A model generated the notes under the pieces. The model was not told the origin of the DNA and did not search any database. It saw only the letters and a program-made list of their open reading frames with translations. A DNA stretch of 64,000 bases, taken from assembly GCF_017329565.1 (NCBI RefSeq), contig NZ_JAFMTT010000006.1; one strand, given 5' to 3'. Shown here piece after piece: positions 16,436 to 25,064 of this stretch; position 1 is the first letter of the stretch, and each line of letters starts with the position of its first letter. This DNA is from Alicyclobacillus mali. GTDB taxonomy: Bacteria > Bacillota > Bacilli > Alicyclobacillales > Alicyclobacillaceae. The position numbers and the translations under genes are program-made.

Positions 16436-17338
16436 TCAATGACTGAGCTGGCGCACCTGTTGAACACGAAGAGCTACGAGGGCCACCTGTTGCACGTGAC
16501 ACTCGACACGTGGTGTGCTCTTTTGAATGAGAGCCACCTCTTTCCGCTCCTGCTCCAGTCGCATAAGCGCGCGTTCGTCATCCGACAGTTCATTCCGCAA
16601 GCTTTCGTAGTACGCTGACAGTTGAGCGAGGTCTCCGCGGAGTCGAGCCATCGCTTCTTCTGCCCAGCCGTCGTCCTGCGCGGCCGCGTGATCGGCGAGG
16701 GCGCGCTGAAGGGCGCACCAGGCTTCTTGGAGGGTGTGACGGCTGTCGCGAAGAATGTCTGATGCGGACGTTCCGCAGAGGTCTCGGTGCTGAATGCGCT
16801 CATAGAACCGGTCGACTATCTGCAGGTTGTCCAGGCATACAGCGTATGAAAACCATTCCTCGCGGTTGAGATCTGCCGTGTACGCAAAAACGCCGTTCAC
16901 CATCATCCATGGCACGATCTCGCCGCGCGATTCTTCTCGAACGCAGGCCAACCGGCCGCGGTGGGAGGCACTCAACAGGACGCGGTCAAAGAGAGGGCTA
17001 CCGAAGTCAATCAGTTCGACGCGCCGTTTGGCTGCCCACGGGAAGCTTCCAACGGGCTGCTCTGCGTTCAAACGGGCCTCCTCTCGCGCGTGTGCCTCTG
17101 CGTCGAATGCTAGGCGCAGGATGGTCGGTTCCACGGGTTGTCTCGTGGTTTCGACCCACATCCAGTAGAAGGGCCGATGGATGAGTTCCTTATCCACATC
17201 AACGGGGAGCTCGTATTCGCGGTACATGGGTCGGGCGACGAGCGTGCGAGCACCCACCGAAGCGAAGTACCGATCGCAGAACGACAGCCGCTCGTCTGAT
17301 GTCCTCAACGGCGCTGGGGACGTGAGGGTAGCGGTCAA
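16436..17338 (-). CDS. yqhG: YqhG family protein
   Basis: 300 residues. It resembles the uncharacterised YqhG family found beside the YqhH helicase and gcvT in Bacillus. It is acidic and has a C-terminal coiled-coil-like region with many Glu/Arg/Leu (LMRLEQERKE). No catalytic motif is evident. The start is a TTG overlapping the yqhH stop, with AAAGGAGGTG about 10 nt upstream. It is convergent with the DnaI-like gene, separated by 4 nt. Confidence 0.8.
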   Translation of the reverse strand: MTATLTSPAPLRTSDERLSFCDRYFASVGARTLVARPMYREYELPVDVDKELIHRPFYWMWVETTRQPVEPTILRLAFDAEAHAREEARLNAEQPVGSFPWAAKRRVELIDFGSPLFDRVLLSASHRGRLACVREESRGEIVPWMMVNGVFAYTADLNREEWFSYAVCLDNLQIVDRFYERIQHRDLCGTSASDILRDSRHTLQEAWCALQRALADHAAAQDDGWAEEAMARLRGDLAQLSAYYESLRNELSDDERALMRLEQERKEVALIQKSTPRVECHVQQVALVALRVQQVRQLSH

Positions 17339-19053
17339 AGGCGACGTGCACCTCCTTTCGGCGCGACGAGATCTTCCACTCGAATGGCCTTGAGTTGTTC
17401 TACCAACTCTTCATCGTCGCGGCTTGTCATGGCTGCCTCGAAAATCCGTTTCTCCCACAGATCGAGACGGACATCGTTGACAATATCGTCGAGCTGCCCG
17501 ATGACAGCTTCAAACATGCGCACTTTCTCCTGCAGTATTTCCATCACATGCTCTTCGATGGTGTTTTGGGTCACTAAATGGACGATATGGCAAGCCTGCG
17601 TTTGGCCCAAGCGATGGATGCGTCCGATGCGCTGCTCGAGCCGCATGGGATTCCAGGGTAGATCGTAATTGATCATGTGGTGGCAAAACTGAAGGTTGAT
17701 TCCTTCTCCTCCGGATTCGGTGGCCACGAGTACGCGAATTTTCTTTGAGAACAGTTCTCGCATCCAATCCTTTTTGCCCCGGCGAAAGCCGCCTCGGAAA
17801 GGGACTGAACTGATGCCGTGTTTTTTCAGGGTGTACATCAGGAAATCCTGAGACGCTCGGTACTCCGTGAAGATGATCACCTTTTCCGGAGCATCGTCTA
17901 ACAGTTCGAGAACTGCGTCCACCTTGGCGTAGGACGGGATGGACGTTCCTTGCTCAAGGAGCGACTGAAGTTGTCGTGCCAACTCGGGATCGCGAGTCTT
18001 CTTCAACATCTTTTCGAGGGACAGGAGCGCGGCATAGGTAGAACTACAGATTTCCCGCTGCAAGGTGATGAGCGGGAGAATAGAAGTGCGGGAAGTCTGC
18101 GAGCGCTCGTATTGGCTCCGCAAAAACGCCTGAACGGCCTCATAAAACTCGCGTTCTTCCGGCGTGAGCTCGACGCGCACAGCGCGCACGTGGCGTTTGG
18201 GCAACTCCAGAGCTCCGTCCTCTCGGCGGTTGCGAATCATCACGCGGCTGATGGTCTGGCGTAACACCGCGGGGTCCTTCGGCGTCCTAGGGCTGGAGAC
18301 GAAACGTTCTGCGAACTCTGCGGGATTGCCAAGTTCCCCTGGCTTGAGCAACGTGACCAATGTGTGCAGTTCCTTGAGCTGATTCTGGATGGGCGTGGCC
18401 GTGAGCAACAGCATGAACTTGTGTTGCAGCTGATTCAAGAGTTTCCAGTTTTTCGTGCTCGGGTTCTTCAGCTTATGTGCTTCGTCGACGATAATCAAGT
18501 CCCACCACTGCTCGCGAACCCGATGGACATGGGGAGGGCGTTTGGCCGTGTCCAGGGACGCGACAATGACACCCTCCGCGGACCACGTCCACTCGTCTCG
18601 CTGCGGAATGGCGTCAATTCGGAACTTCTGGTTCAGCTCCTTGGTCCACTGTGTCACGAGGGAAGCCGGCACAAGCACGAGCGCCCTGCGGACAAGCCCC
18701 CGGACGAGGTACTCCTTGAGCACGAGGCCTGCTTCGATGGTCTTGCCGAGACCAACCTCGTCCGCAAGGATGGCCCTGCCACGCAAGTCGCGCACGACAC
18801 GGAGCGCGGTCTCCACCTGGTGTGGCAACGGTACAAACTGCACATGTTCCAGAGCGAGCAGTTGGTCCAATGCCGGCGCAATGCATGCCTGTCGCGCCAT
18901 CGCGCCGAGGCGGAAGAGCTCCCAGTCGGCATCACGGGTTCCACGGCCCATGTGAAGAAGTGCATCAAGTTCGGCCTCCACGTCCAACCCAACGATGGAA
19001 AACGACCACGGGCGATCACCCGTGCTTACCGCTTCATTCGCACTCTGTCGCAC
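17335..19053 (-). CDS. yqhH: SNF2-family helicase YqhH
   Basis: 572 residues. It is a Swi2/Snf2 (RapA-like) ATPase with motif I ADEVGLGKTIEAG, motif II VDEAHKLKN, LLTATP (motif III) and the C-terminal QRIGRIHRLGQ motif VI. The DNA-remodelling role is unknown. GTG 19053 has AAGGAGG 7 nt upstream; GTG 19059 is too close. It is divergent from gcvT. Confidence 0.9.
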   Translation of the reverse strand: MRQSANEAVSTGDRPWSFSIVGLDVEAELDALLHMGRGTRDADWELFRLGAMARQACIAPALDQLLALEHVQFVPLPHQVETALRVVRDLRGRAILADEVGLGKTIEAGLVLKEYLVRGLVRRALVLVPASLVTQWTKELNQKFRIDAIPQRDEWTWSAEGVIVASLDTAKRPPHVHRVREQWWDLIIVDEAHKLKNPSTKNWKLLNQLQHKFMLLLTATPIQNQLKELHTLVTLLKPGELGNPAEFAERFVSSPRTPKDPAVLRQTISRVMIRNRREDGALELPKRHVRAVRVELTPEEREFYEAVQAFLRSQYERSQTSRTSILPLITLQREICSSTYAALLSLEKMLKKTRDPELARQLQSLLEQGTSIPSYAKVDAVLELLDDAPEKVIIFTEYRASQDFLMYTLKKHGISSVPFRGGFRRGKKDWMRELFSKKIRVLVATESGGEGINLQFCHHMINYDLPWNPMRLEQRIGRIHRLGQTQACHIVHLVTQNTIEEHVMEILQEKVRMFEAVIGQLDDIVNDVRLDLWEKRIFEAAMTSRDDEELVEQLKAIRVEDLVAPKGGARRL

Positions 19054-19090
19054 GTCCACCCCTCCTTAACACCTGAGTGCGGATGTCGTC

Positions 19091-19119
19091 TTGTTCTGCT
19101 CGCTGCAGTCATGTAGTAT
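19091..19119 (+). promoter_or_regulatory. Weak candidate promoter for gcvT operon
   Basis: TTGTTC (19091-19096) and TAGTAT (19114-19119) are spaced by 17 bases in the 110-bp gap between yqhH and gcvT. The match is modest. The gap is too short for a tandem glycine riboswitch. Confidence 0.35.
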
Positions 19120-19163
19120 GTGACAGGTGATATCGATTCTTGCGCCCAAGGACGGTGGCGATA

Positions 19164-20267
19164 TTGGGAAAGCGAACGCCGCTTTATGATCTCCACCTTC
19201 GTTACGGGGCTCGAATGGTGGAGTTTTCCGGATGGGAAATGCCCGTGCAGTACACGAGCATCTTGGATGAGCACCGGGCGGTTCGCACGGATGTCGGGAT
19301 GTTTGATGTGTCCCACATGGGCGAGATCGAGGTGGCCGGGCCTGACAGCTTTTCGTTCTTGCAGCGGCTTTTGACGAATGATCTCACTCGCCTGAAGCCC
19401 GGGCGGGCGATGTACACGCTCATGACCGACGAGCGCGGTGGCACGCTGGACGACCTGCTGGTGTATCAGCTTGGAGACAGTCGCTTCATGCTCGTCGTCA
19501 ACGCTGCCAACCGGGAGGCGGATGTGGCCTGGCTCCGGGATCACATGACAGGAGTCAACGTGACCATGACCGACCGGTCGGATGACGTGGCGCTCGTCGC
19601 CGTGCAGGGCCCGCGCGCGGTGGACCGCCTTGCGCAATTGGGGATCGAAGTTGACTTTTTGCGTGCCTTTTCGTTTACGAGCGCTCGCTTTCAACAGGGA
19701 GAGGTTATCGCCTCTCGCACAGGCTACACAGGAGAGGACGGCTTCGAGCTGTATACCGATGGCGATACGGCCTGTGCGCTCTTCCAAGCGTTGCACGATC
19801 TCGGCGTCAAGCCTTGCGGCCTCGGGGCGCGCGACACCCTTCGCCTGGAGGCCTGTCTTCCGCTTTATGGTCAGGAACTGAGGCGGGACGTTACTCCCAT
19901 CGAGGCTTCCCTCGCTCCATTTGTGAAATTCGACAAAGGCGATTTCGTTGGCCGCGAAGCGCTCCTTGCGCAGTCGGAGGCGGGACCAAGACGGCGACTC
20001 GTCGGGGTGGAGATGGCGGATCGCGCGATTCCCCGCACGGGTTACAAGATACTTCAGGGGGAACGGAGCGTAGGCGAGGTGACCTCGGGAACCATGTCGC
20101 CCACGTTGGAGCGACCCATCGGACTGGCGCTTGTGGAAACGACATCCGCAGCCGTCGGCGCGGCGCTCGAGGTGGAAATCCGCGGCAAACGACATGCGGC
20201 GCGTGTGGTGCCTACCCCGTTTTATCGGCGCCCGAAGGTGCGCTTGTCAGCCGCCAAGGAGGAGTGA
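19164..20267 (+). CDS. gcvT: Glycine cleavage system T protein (aminomethyltransferase)
   Basis: 367 residues. It transfers the aminomethyl carbon from lipoylated H protein to tetrahydrofolate. FSGWEMPVQ, the DVSHMGE motif and the GLGARDTLRLEA motif are present. TTG 19164 gives MGKRTPLYDL, aligning with Bacillus GcvT; the frame is open to TTG 19140. It is the first gene of gcvT-gcvPA-gcvPB. The lipoate genes lipA/lipB lie later in the window. Confidence 0.95.
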   Translation: MGKRTPLYDLHLRYGARMVEFSGWEMPVQYTSILDEHRAVRTDVGMFDVSHMGEIEVAGPDSFSFLQRLLTNDLTRLKPGRAMYTLMTDERGGTLDDLLVYQLGDSRFMLVVNAANREADVAWLRDHMTGVNVTMTDRSDDVALVAVQGPRAVDRLAQLGIEVDFLRAFSFTSARFQQGEVIASRTGYTGEDGFELYTDGDTACALFQALHDLGVKPCGLGARDTLRLEACLPLYGQELRRDVTPIEASLAPFVKFDKGDFVGREALLAQSEAGPRRRLVGVEMADRAIPRTGYKILQGERSVGEVTSGTMSPTLERPIGLALVETTSAAVGAALEVEIRGKRHAARVVPTPFYRRPKVRLSAAKEE

Positions 20268-20273
20268 TGATCG

Positions 20274-21629
20274 TTGTCGCGTTTCGGCTATCTTCCTCAC
20301 ACGGACGAGGACCGCGCTGAGATGCTGCGGGCACTCGGCCTGGAGCGCATTGAGGAGTTATTTGTAGACATTCCGCCTTCCCTTCGACTGAACTCCGCGC
20401 TCGATTTGCCGAAGCCCATGCCTGAACTCGAGCTCGGCAAGCATATGGAGGGGCTTTCCAGGAAAAACCGGCATCTCGGTCAACTGGTATCCTTCCTCGG
20501 CGCGGGTGCGTACGAGCATTACCAGCCAAGCGTAGTGGATGCCATTATCTCCAGATCCGAGTTCTACACCTCCTACACGCCGTATCAACCGGAGATGAGC
20601 CAGGGCTTGCTCCAGGCCATTTTCGAATACCAAACGATGATCGCGGAACTGACGGGAACCGATATCGCCAACGCGAGCATGTACGACGGCGTGACCGCGC
20701 TGGCGGAGGCTGCGCTCGTAGCGTGTCAGCACACTCGTCGCGAGAAAATTGTGGTTTCCGGGACGTTGCATCCCGAGGCTCGGCGCGTGTTGCAGACGTA
20801 CGCGAACGGGCAGGCGATTCGGATGATCGAGGTTCGGCACGACGGCGGCCTCGTCGACACGGCCTCGCTCGCTGCGTCCGTCGACGAGGAGACGGCATGC
20901 ATCTGCATCCAGTATCCCAATTTCTTTGGGGGCATCGAGGATGTGCGTGAGATTGCCGAGCTTGCGCACGCCCGGGGAGCGCTCCTCGTCGTGCAGACGT
21001 ACCCAATTGCGCTCGGTCTCCTGGAGGCACCCGGTGCGATGGGCGCGGACATCGTCGTCGCGGAGGGCCAACCCCTGGGCATCAGCCTTTCATACGGCGG
21101 GCCGTACCTCGGCGTGATGGCAGTCAAAGAACCGCTCATGCGCAGAATTCCCGGTCGCCTCGTCGGCGAGACGACGGACGCGCAAGGACGGAGGGGGTTT
21201 GTCCTCACCCTTCAGGCGCGCGAACAACACATTCGCCGCGAAAAGGCAACTTCGAACATATGCACAAACCAGTCGCTCTGCGCCATCGCAGCTACCGTCT
21301 TCCTTGCCTATATGGGAAAGGAAGGGCTGCAGGAACTCGCCCGGCAGAATTACCACAAGGCCCACTACTTCCGCGCTCGTTTGCTGGAGGTTCCGGGTGT
21401 GGAGCCGCTGTTTGACGCCCCCTTTTTTAATGAGTTCACGGTTCGCCTCTCTCGTCCAACCGCGGATGTTCAGCGCGACATGCTCGATCGCGGCTATCTG
21501 TTCGGGTACGACCTCGGGAAAGACGATGCTTCCCTCGAAGGAGGCGTGCTGGTCGCGGTGACAGAGGTGAGGACACGCGGGGACATGGACGAGGCCGTCG
21601 CCGCCATCAAGGAGGTGCTCGCGCAATGA
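20274..21629 (+). CDS. gcvPA: Glycine dehydrogenase (decarboxylating) subunit 1
   Basis: 451 residues. It is the N-terminal half of the split P protein, with ASFLGAG-like SFLGAGAYEHYQP and SRSEFYTSYTPYQPE near 65-110. It forms a heterotetramer with GcvPB and decarboxylates glycine. TTG 20274 is 9 nt after AAGGAGGAG. It overlaps gcvPB by four bases (ATGA). Confidence 0.97.
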   Translation: MSRFGYLPHTDEDRAEMLRALGLERIEELFVDIPPSLRLNSALDLPKPMPELELGKHMEGLSRKNRHLGQLVSFLGAGAYEHYQPSVVDAIISRSEFYTSYTPYQPEMSQGLLQAIFEYQTMIAELTGTDIANASMYDGVTALAEAALVACQHTRREKIVVSGTLHPEARRVLQTYANGQAIRMIEVRHDGGLVDTASLAASVDEETACICIQYPNFFGGIEDVREIAELAHARGALLVVQTYPIALGLLEAPGAMGADIVVAEGQPLGISLSYGGPYLGVMAVKEPLMRRIPGRLVGETTDAQGRRGFVLTLQAREQHIRREKATSNICTNQSLCAIAATVFLAYMGKEGLQELARQNYHKAHYFRARLLEVPGVEPLFDAPFFNEFTVRLSRPTADVQRDMLDRGYLFGYDLGKDDASLEGGVLVAVTEVRTRGDMDEAVAAIKEVLAQ

Positions 21630-23089
21630 CGATTCAGCGGGAAGGTCTTGAGCCCTTGATCTTCGAGCTGAGCCGCCCTGGCAGGCGGGCGTATGAACTT
21701 CCCGAGTTGGACGTTCCGGAGGCGGATATGTCCGACATCGAGCCGTATGTGCGCCGCGAGGCCGCTCGCCTGCCCGAGGTGAGCGAGGTGGATGTTGTGC
21801 GGCATTACACGGCGCTCTCGCAAAAGAATCACGGCGTGGACAGCGGATTCTATCCGCTCGGATCCTGCACCATGAAATACAATCCGAAGCGGAATGAGCG
21901 CTGGAGTCGGCTGGACGGATTTGCCCGAATTCATCCCCTGATGCCGGAAGAACTGGTGCAGGGTTCTCTCACCCTGCTGCACGAACTGGGTGCGCACCTG
22001 GCGGCCATCACGGGCATGGACGCGGTTAGCCTGCAGCCCGCGGCAGGCGCGCACGGTGAGTGGACAGGTCTCATGATGATCCGCAAGTACCACGTGGACC
22101 GCGGCGAGATGGCGCGCGATGAGGTCATCGTCCCAGACTCTGCGCATGGCACGAATCCGGCAAGCGTGAGCATGGCGGGACTGCGCGCAGTCACCATTCC
22201 GTCTCGCGCTGACGGCCGCGTGGATTTGGAGGCGCTGCGCCAGGCGGTGAGCGAGCGCACGGCCGCGCTCATGTTGACGAATCCGAATACGCTCGGGCTT
22301 TTCGAGCGGGACATCGTCGAGATCGCGCGGATTGTGCACGATGCTGGAGGACTCCTGTATTACGACGGCGCTAACATGAATGCCATCCTGGGCTACGCGC
22401 GGCCGGGAGACATGGGCTTTGACGTGGTTCACCTCAATCTGCACAAGACCTTTTCCACGCCGCACGGAGGCGGAGGACCGGGTGCGGGACCCGTTGGCGT
22501 CAAGGCGTTCCTGGAGCCGTACCTGCCAGCGCCTGTGTTGGAAAAGCGCGGTCAGCAGTATGTGTGGAATTGGGATCGGCCGAAGTCCATTGGCAAGGTG
22601 AAGGGCTTCTTTGGCAATTTCGGGGTGCTGGTGCGCGCCTACGCGTACATTCGCACGCTCGGAGCCGAAGGGTTAAAGCAGGTCTCGGAGGCGGCGGTGT
22701 TGAACGCGAATTATCTGCTGCATCAGTTGAAGTCGGACTTCGAGGCACCCTATGAGGGGCCGTGCAAGCACGAGTTTGTGCTCTCCGGCAAACGGCAAAA
22801 GGCCATGGGGGTGCGAACGCTCGACATGGCGAAGCGCCTGATTGACTTTGGTGTACATCCGCCTACCATCTACTTCCCGCTCATTGTCGAGGAGGGCATG
22901 ATGATCGAGCCGACGGAGTCGGAGAGCAAGGAGACGCTGGACCGCTTTGTGGAGATCATGCGGGAGATCGCGCGCGAGGTGGAACAGGACCCGGAGGTGG
23001 TGCGAACGGCGCCGCATCGGACCATCGTGGGCAGGCTCGACGAGGTGAGGGCGGCACGGCAGCCGCGACTGCGTCATCCATTGGACTGA
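21626..23089 (+). CDS. gcvPB: Glycine dehydrogenase (decarboxylating) subunit 2
   Basis: 487 residues. It carries pyridoxal phosphate on the Lys in HLNLHKTFSTPHGGGGPG (about 270-287). GSCTMKYNPK near 76 is the family N-terminal signature. It completes glycine decarboxylase with GcvPA. The 3' end overlaps the convergent histidine-phosphatase gene by 16 bp. Confidence 0.97.
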   Translation: MTIQREGLEPLIFELSRPGRRAYELPELDVPEADMSDIEPYVRREAARLPEVSEVDVVRHYTALSQKNHGVDSGFYPLGSCTMKYNPKRNERWSRLDGFARIHPLMPEELVQGSLTLLHELGAHLAAITGMDAVSLQPAAGAHGEWTGLMMIRKYHVDRGEMARDEVIVPDSAHGTNPASVSMAGLRAVTIPSRADGRVDLEALRQAVSERTAALMLTNPNTLGLFERDIVEIARIVHDAGGLLYYDGANMNAILGYARPGDMGFDVVHLNLHKTFSTPHGGGGPGAGPVGVKAFLEPYLPAPVLEKRGQQYVWNWDRPKSIGKVKGFFGNFGVLVRAYAYIRTLGAEGLKQVSEAAVLNANYLLHQLKSDFEAPYEGPCKHEFVLSGKRQKAMGVRTLDMAKRLIDFGVHPPTIYFPLIVEEGMMIEPTESESKETLDRFVEIMREIAREVEQDPEVVRTAPHRTIVGRLDEVRAARQPRLRHPLD

Positions 23090-23652
23090 CGCAGTCCGGA
23101 AAGGTCGGCCAAATGGGGCGTCTCGTTCACGCCGAGAGCGTGAAACGTGTCTCCGAGAACGGAGATCCGGGTCACGCTCGTGTTGTCGATGGTGGAGAAG
23201 TCCACGCCCATAAAACGTAGAACGGAGCGCACGACGCCCCCGTGGGTGGCGACGAGCACGCGCCCGTGCGGATGCTCGCGGGCAATCTCCTTCAGGCATC
23301 GGATGATCCGTTCCGTGGCGCGATCCGGCGGCTCGCGATCCGGCGCTCCATTCGGGAAGCGCCTCAGGCTTTCCGCGCGGAGCAGTCCCTCGGCTTGCCC
23401 GAAATAGTGCTCCCTCAGGCATGGCCGCACCGCGATGGGGGCGCCGGTGGTGCGGCTCACGCGACGTGCGGTCTCGAGCGCGCGTTCGAGATCGCTCGAG
23501 TAGATGCGGTCGATATGGACGGACCGGAGCCACGCGGCCAGCCGGTCGGCCTGCCGCTTGCCGAAGTCGTTGAGCGGCACGTCGGTCCAGCCTTGCACGC
23601 GCCCCTCGACGTTCCAGTCCGTCTCTCCGTGGCGAACGAGCCAGATTTCCAT
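23074..23652 (-). CDS. Histidine phosphatase superfamily protein (phosphoglycerate mutase-like)
   Basis: 192 residues. The catalytic RHGETDWN is at 7-14, the second His in ATHGGV near 148-153, and the acid region LREHYFGQAEG near 82. The family includes CobC-like phosphatases and broad-specificity phosphatases (PhoE); the substrate cannot be read from sequence. It is divergent from aroQ and convergent with gcvPB. Confidence 0.9.
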   Translation of the reverse strand: MEIWLVRHGETDWNVEGRVQGWTDVPLNDFGKRQADRLAAWLRSVHIDRIYSSDLERALETARRVSRTTGAPIAVRPCLREHYFGQAEGLLRAESLRRFPNGAPDREPPDRATERIIRCLKEIAREHPHGRVLVATHGGVVRSVLRFMGVDFSTIDNTSVTRISVLGDTFHALGVNETPHLADLSGLRQSNG

Positions 23653-23673
23653 CGTGAGGCCTCCTTCACGACC

Positions 23674-23702
23674 AGTATAGCAAGGGTTTGCGCGGCTGTG
23701 TT
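23674..23702 (-). promoter_or_regulatory. Extended -10 promoter for the histidine phosphatase
   Basis: On the minus strand TATACT (23679-23674) is preceded by TGC, an extended -10. AACACA (23702-23697), a 3/6 -35, lies 17 bases upstream. It overlaps the aroQ -10 on the opposite strand. Confidence 0.55.
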
Positions 23703-23707
23703 ACAAT
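23699..23707 (+). promoter_or_regulatory. Extended -10 promoter for aroQ-efp
   Basis: TGTTACAAT (23699-23707) is an extended -10 with no good -35. It lies 46 nt before the aroQ start and faces the phosphatase promoter. Confidence 0.55.
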
Positions 23708-23752
23708 GGGAGCGGTTTTTGGCTGGAACGGTTGGGACAAGGGGGGCGCGCT

Positions 23753-24193
23753 ATGGCGGATCGCTATATCCTGCTTGTTCACGGGCCCAATCTCAATCGG
23801 TTGGGCGTGCGGAAGCCGGAGGTATACGGCCAGCGCACGCTGGCGGACGTGGTAGAGTTGGTCCGGAGCACGGCCCTCCCGCTCGGCTTTGACGTGATGG
23901 ACCGGCAGTCGAATCACGAAGGCGATCTCATCGACTTCCTGCAGCAGTTCGGGCCCGGGGCGCACGGCATCATCATCAATCCGGGGGCGTTCGGGCACTA
24001 CAGTTATGCGCTGCGCGATTGTCTGGAAGACATCGATCGGCCGACGGTCGAGGTGCACATTTCCAACGTGCATCGACGCGAGCCGTTTCGGCACCAACTG
24101 GTTCTGAGTGACGTCGTCACCGGCCAGATTGTGGGGCTTGGCCTCGAAGGCTACCGGCTGGCGACGCTCGCGCTCTGCCAGCCGAAGCCGTGA
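23753..24193 (+). CDS. aroQ: 3-dehydroquinate dehydratase, type II
   Basis: 146 residues. The type II signature includes HGPNLNRLG (8-18), the catalytic Tyr in VYGQ, NHEG, INPGAFGHYS and VEVHISNVHRREPFR. It dehydrates 3-dehydroquinate in the shikimate pathway. ATG 23753 follows a G-rich ribosome binding site; an earlier in-frame start at 23732 is unlikely. It is followed by efp as in Bacillus. Confidence 0.97.
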   Translation: MADRYILLVHGPNLNRLGVRKPEVYGQRTLADVVELVRSTALPLGFDVMDRQSNHEGDLIDFLQQFGPGAHGIIINPGAFGHYSYALRDCLEDIDRPTVEVHISNVHRREPFRHQLVLSDVVTGQIVGLGLEGYRLATLALCQPKP

Positions 24194-24220
24194 GATGACA
24201 AACGTTGGAGGGCTTATCGC

Positions 24221-24778
24221 ATGATTTCAAGCAACGATTTTCGCAATGGGACGACCATTGAATACGATGGATCGGTTTGGCGCGTGATCGAATTCATGCA
24301 CGTGAAGCCCGGCAAGGGCTCGGCGTTCGTGCGGACCAAGCTGAAGAACGTGAAGACGGGCGCGATTCGAGAGATGACGTTCCGCGCGGGGGAAAAAGTG
24401 CCGCGCGCTCGAATTGAAACGCGTGAGATGCAGTACCTCTACAACGATGGCGAGAACTACACGTTCATGGACACCGAAACGTACGAGCAGATCAACATTC
24501 CGCGAGCCCAGCTTGAGTACGAATTGAACTTCCTGAAGGAGAACATGAATTGCTTCATCGTTCAATACCAGGGCGAGATCATCGGCATTGACCTGCCCAA
24601 CACCGTGGAGCTTGAGGTCACCGATACGGAGCCGGGCATCCGTGGCGACACGGCGACGGGCGGGAGCAAGTCCGCGACGGTTGAGACGGGCTATACGCTC
24701 CAGGTGCCGTTCTTCATCAACGTGGGAGACAAAGTCGTGATCGACACGCGTTCCGGCGAATACGTGTCGCGCGCGTGA
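24221..24778 (+). CDS. efp: Translation elongation factor P
   Basis: 185 residues, full length. It relieves ribosome stalling at polyproline. The modified loop Lys is in KPGKGSAFVR (Lys32), which in Bacillus carries 5-aminopentanol. KOW-like, central and C-terminal OB domains are all present. ATG 24221 follows GGAGGG. A strong hairpin follows at 24797-24839. Confidence 0.98.
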   Translation: MISSNDFRNGTTIEYDGSVWRVIEFMHVKPGKGSAFVRTKLKNVKTGAIREMTFRAGEKVPRARIETREMQYLYNDGENYTFMDTETYEQINIPRAQLEYELNFLKENMNCFIVQYQGEIIGIDLPNTVELEVTDTEPGIRGDTATGGSKSATVETGYTLQVPFFINVGDKVVIDTRSGEYVSRA

Positions 24779-24796
24779 CACGCAGAGCGCGCCGAA

Positions 24797-24839
24797 AAGG
24801 CCCGTGCGGCAGGGGATATGCGCCTCCCGCACGGGCCTT
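24797..24839. terminator. Bidirectional terminator between efp and the minus-strand microprotein
   Basis: A 13-bp perfect stem (24797-24809 with 24827-24839) surrounds a 17-nt loop. Read on the minus strand it is followed immediately by TTTTC, a good intrinsic terminator. On the plus strand only CTCAT follows. It serves efp and, better, a gene coming from the right. Confidence 0.8.
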
Positions 24840-24840
24840 C

Positions 24841-24942
24841 TCATGCCTTCTTTCGCATGAGGCTGAACACGAGCACCATCAAAAGCAAAAAGATCACCAA
24901 GAAGACGACGATCCATCGGACCAAGAGAGACAGATCCACCAT
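24841..24942 (-). CDS. Putative 33-residue single-pass membrane microprotein
   Basis: The minus strand has an ATG (24942-24940) preceded by GAGGAGGG, a 33-codon frame and TGA directly at the terminator. The product starts MVDLSLLVRW, continues with about 18 hydrophobic residues (VFLVIFLLLMVLVF) and ends LMRKKA, giving a short N-terminus, one membrane helix and a positive C-terminal tail. I do not recognise it. In Bacillus the small membrane gene yqhV occupies the efp-spoIIIAA gap but on the other strand. Ribosome binding site, composition and terminator support a real gene. Confidence 0.65.
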   Translation of the reverse strand: MVDLSLLVRWIVVFLVIFLLLMVLVFSLMRKKA

Positions 24943-25012
24943 CGACCCTCCTCGCTCCTCTCCTCATTCAATGCAAAGGCCTCTCTGGCGGTGCAGACCA
25001 ATTGCCAAGTCG

Positions 25013-25020
25013 CATACAGG
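25013..25020 (+). promoter_or_regulatory. Candidate sigma-E -10 element before spoIIIAA
   Basis: CATACAGG resembles the sigma-E -10 consensus CATACAnT and lies about 45 nt before the spoIIIAA start. The spoIIIA operon is sigma-E dependent in Bacillus. No convincing -35 is seen. A small hairpin (GTCCAT/ATGGAC, 25030-25045) lies downstream. Confidence 0.35.
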
Positions 25021-25064
25021 CGCACGCCCGTCCATATACATGGACTAGGCAGGGGGTGGCGCGT

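Noticed and set aside
19060..19163. Glycine riboswitch before gcvT
   Set aside because: Bacillus has a tandem glycine riboswitch here, but only about 100 nt are available and I see neither aptamer core.
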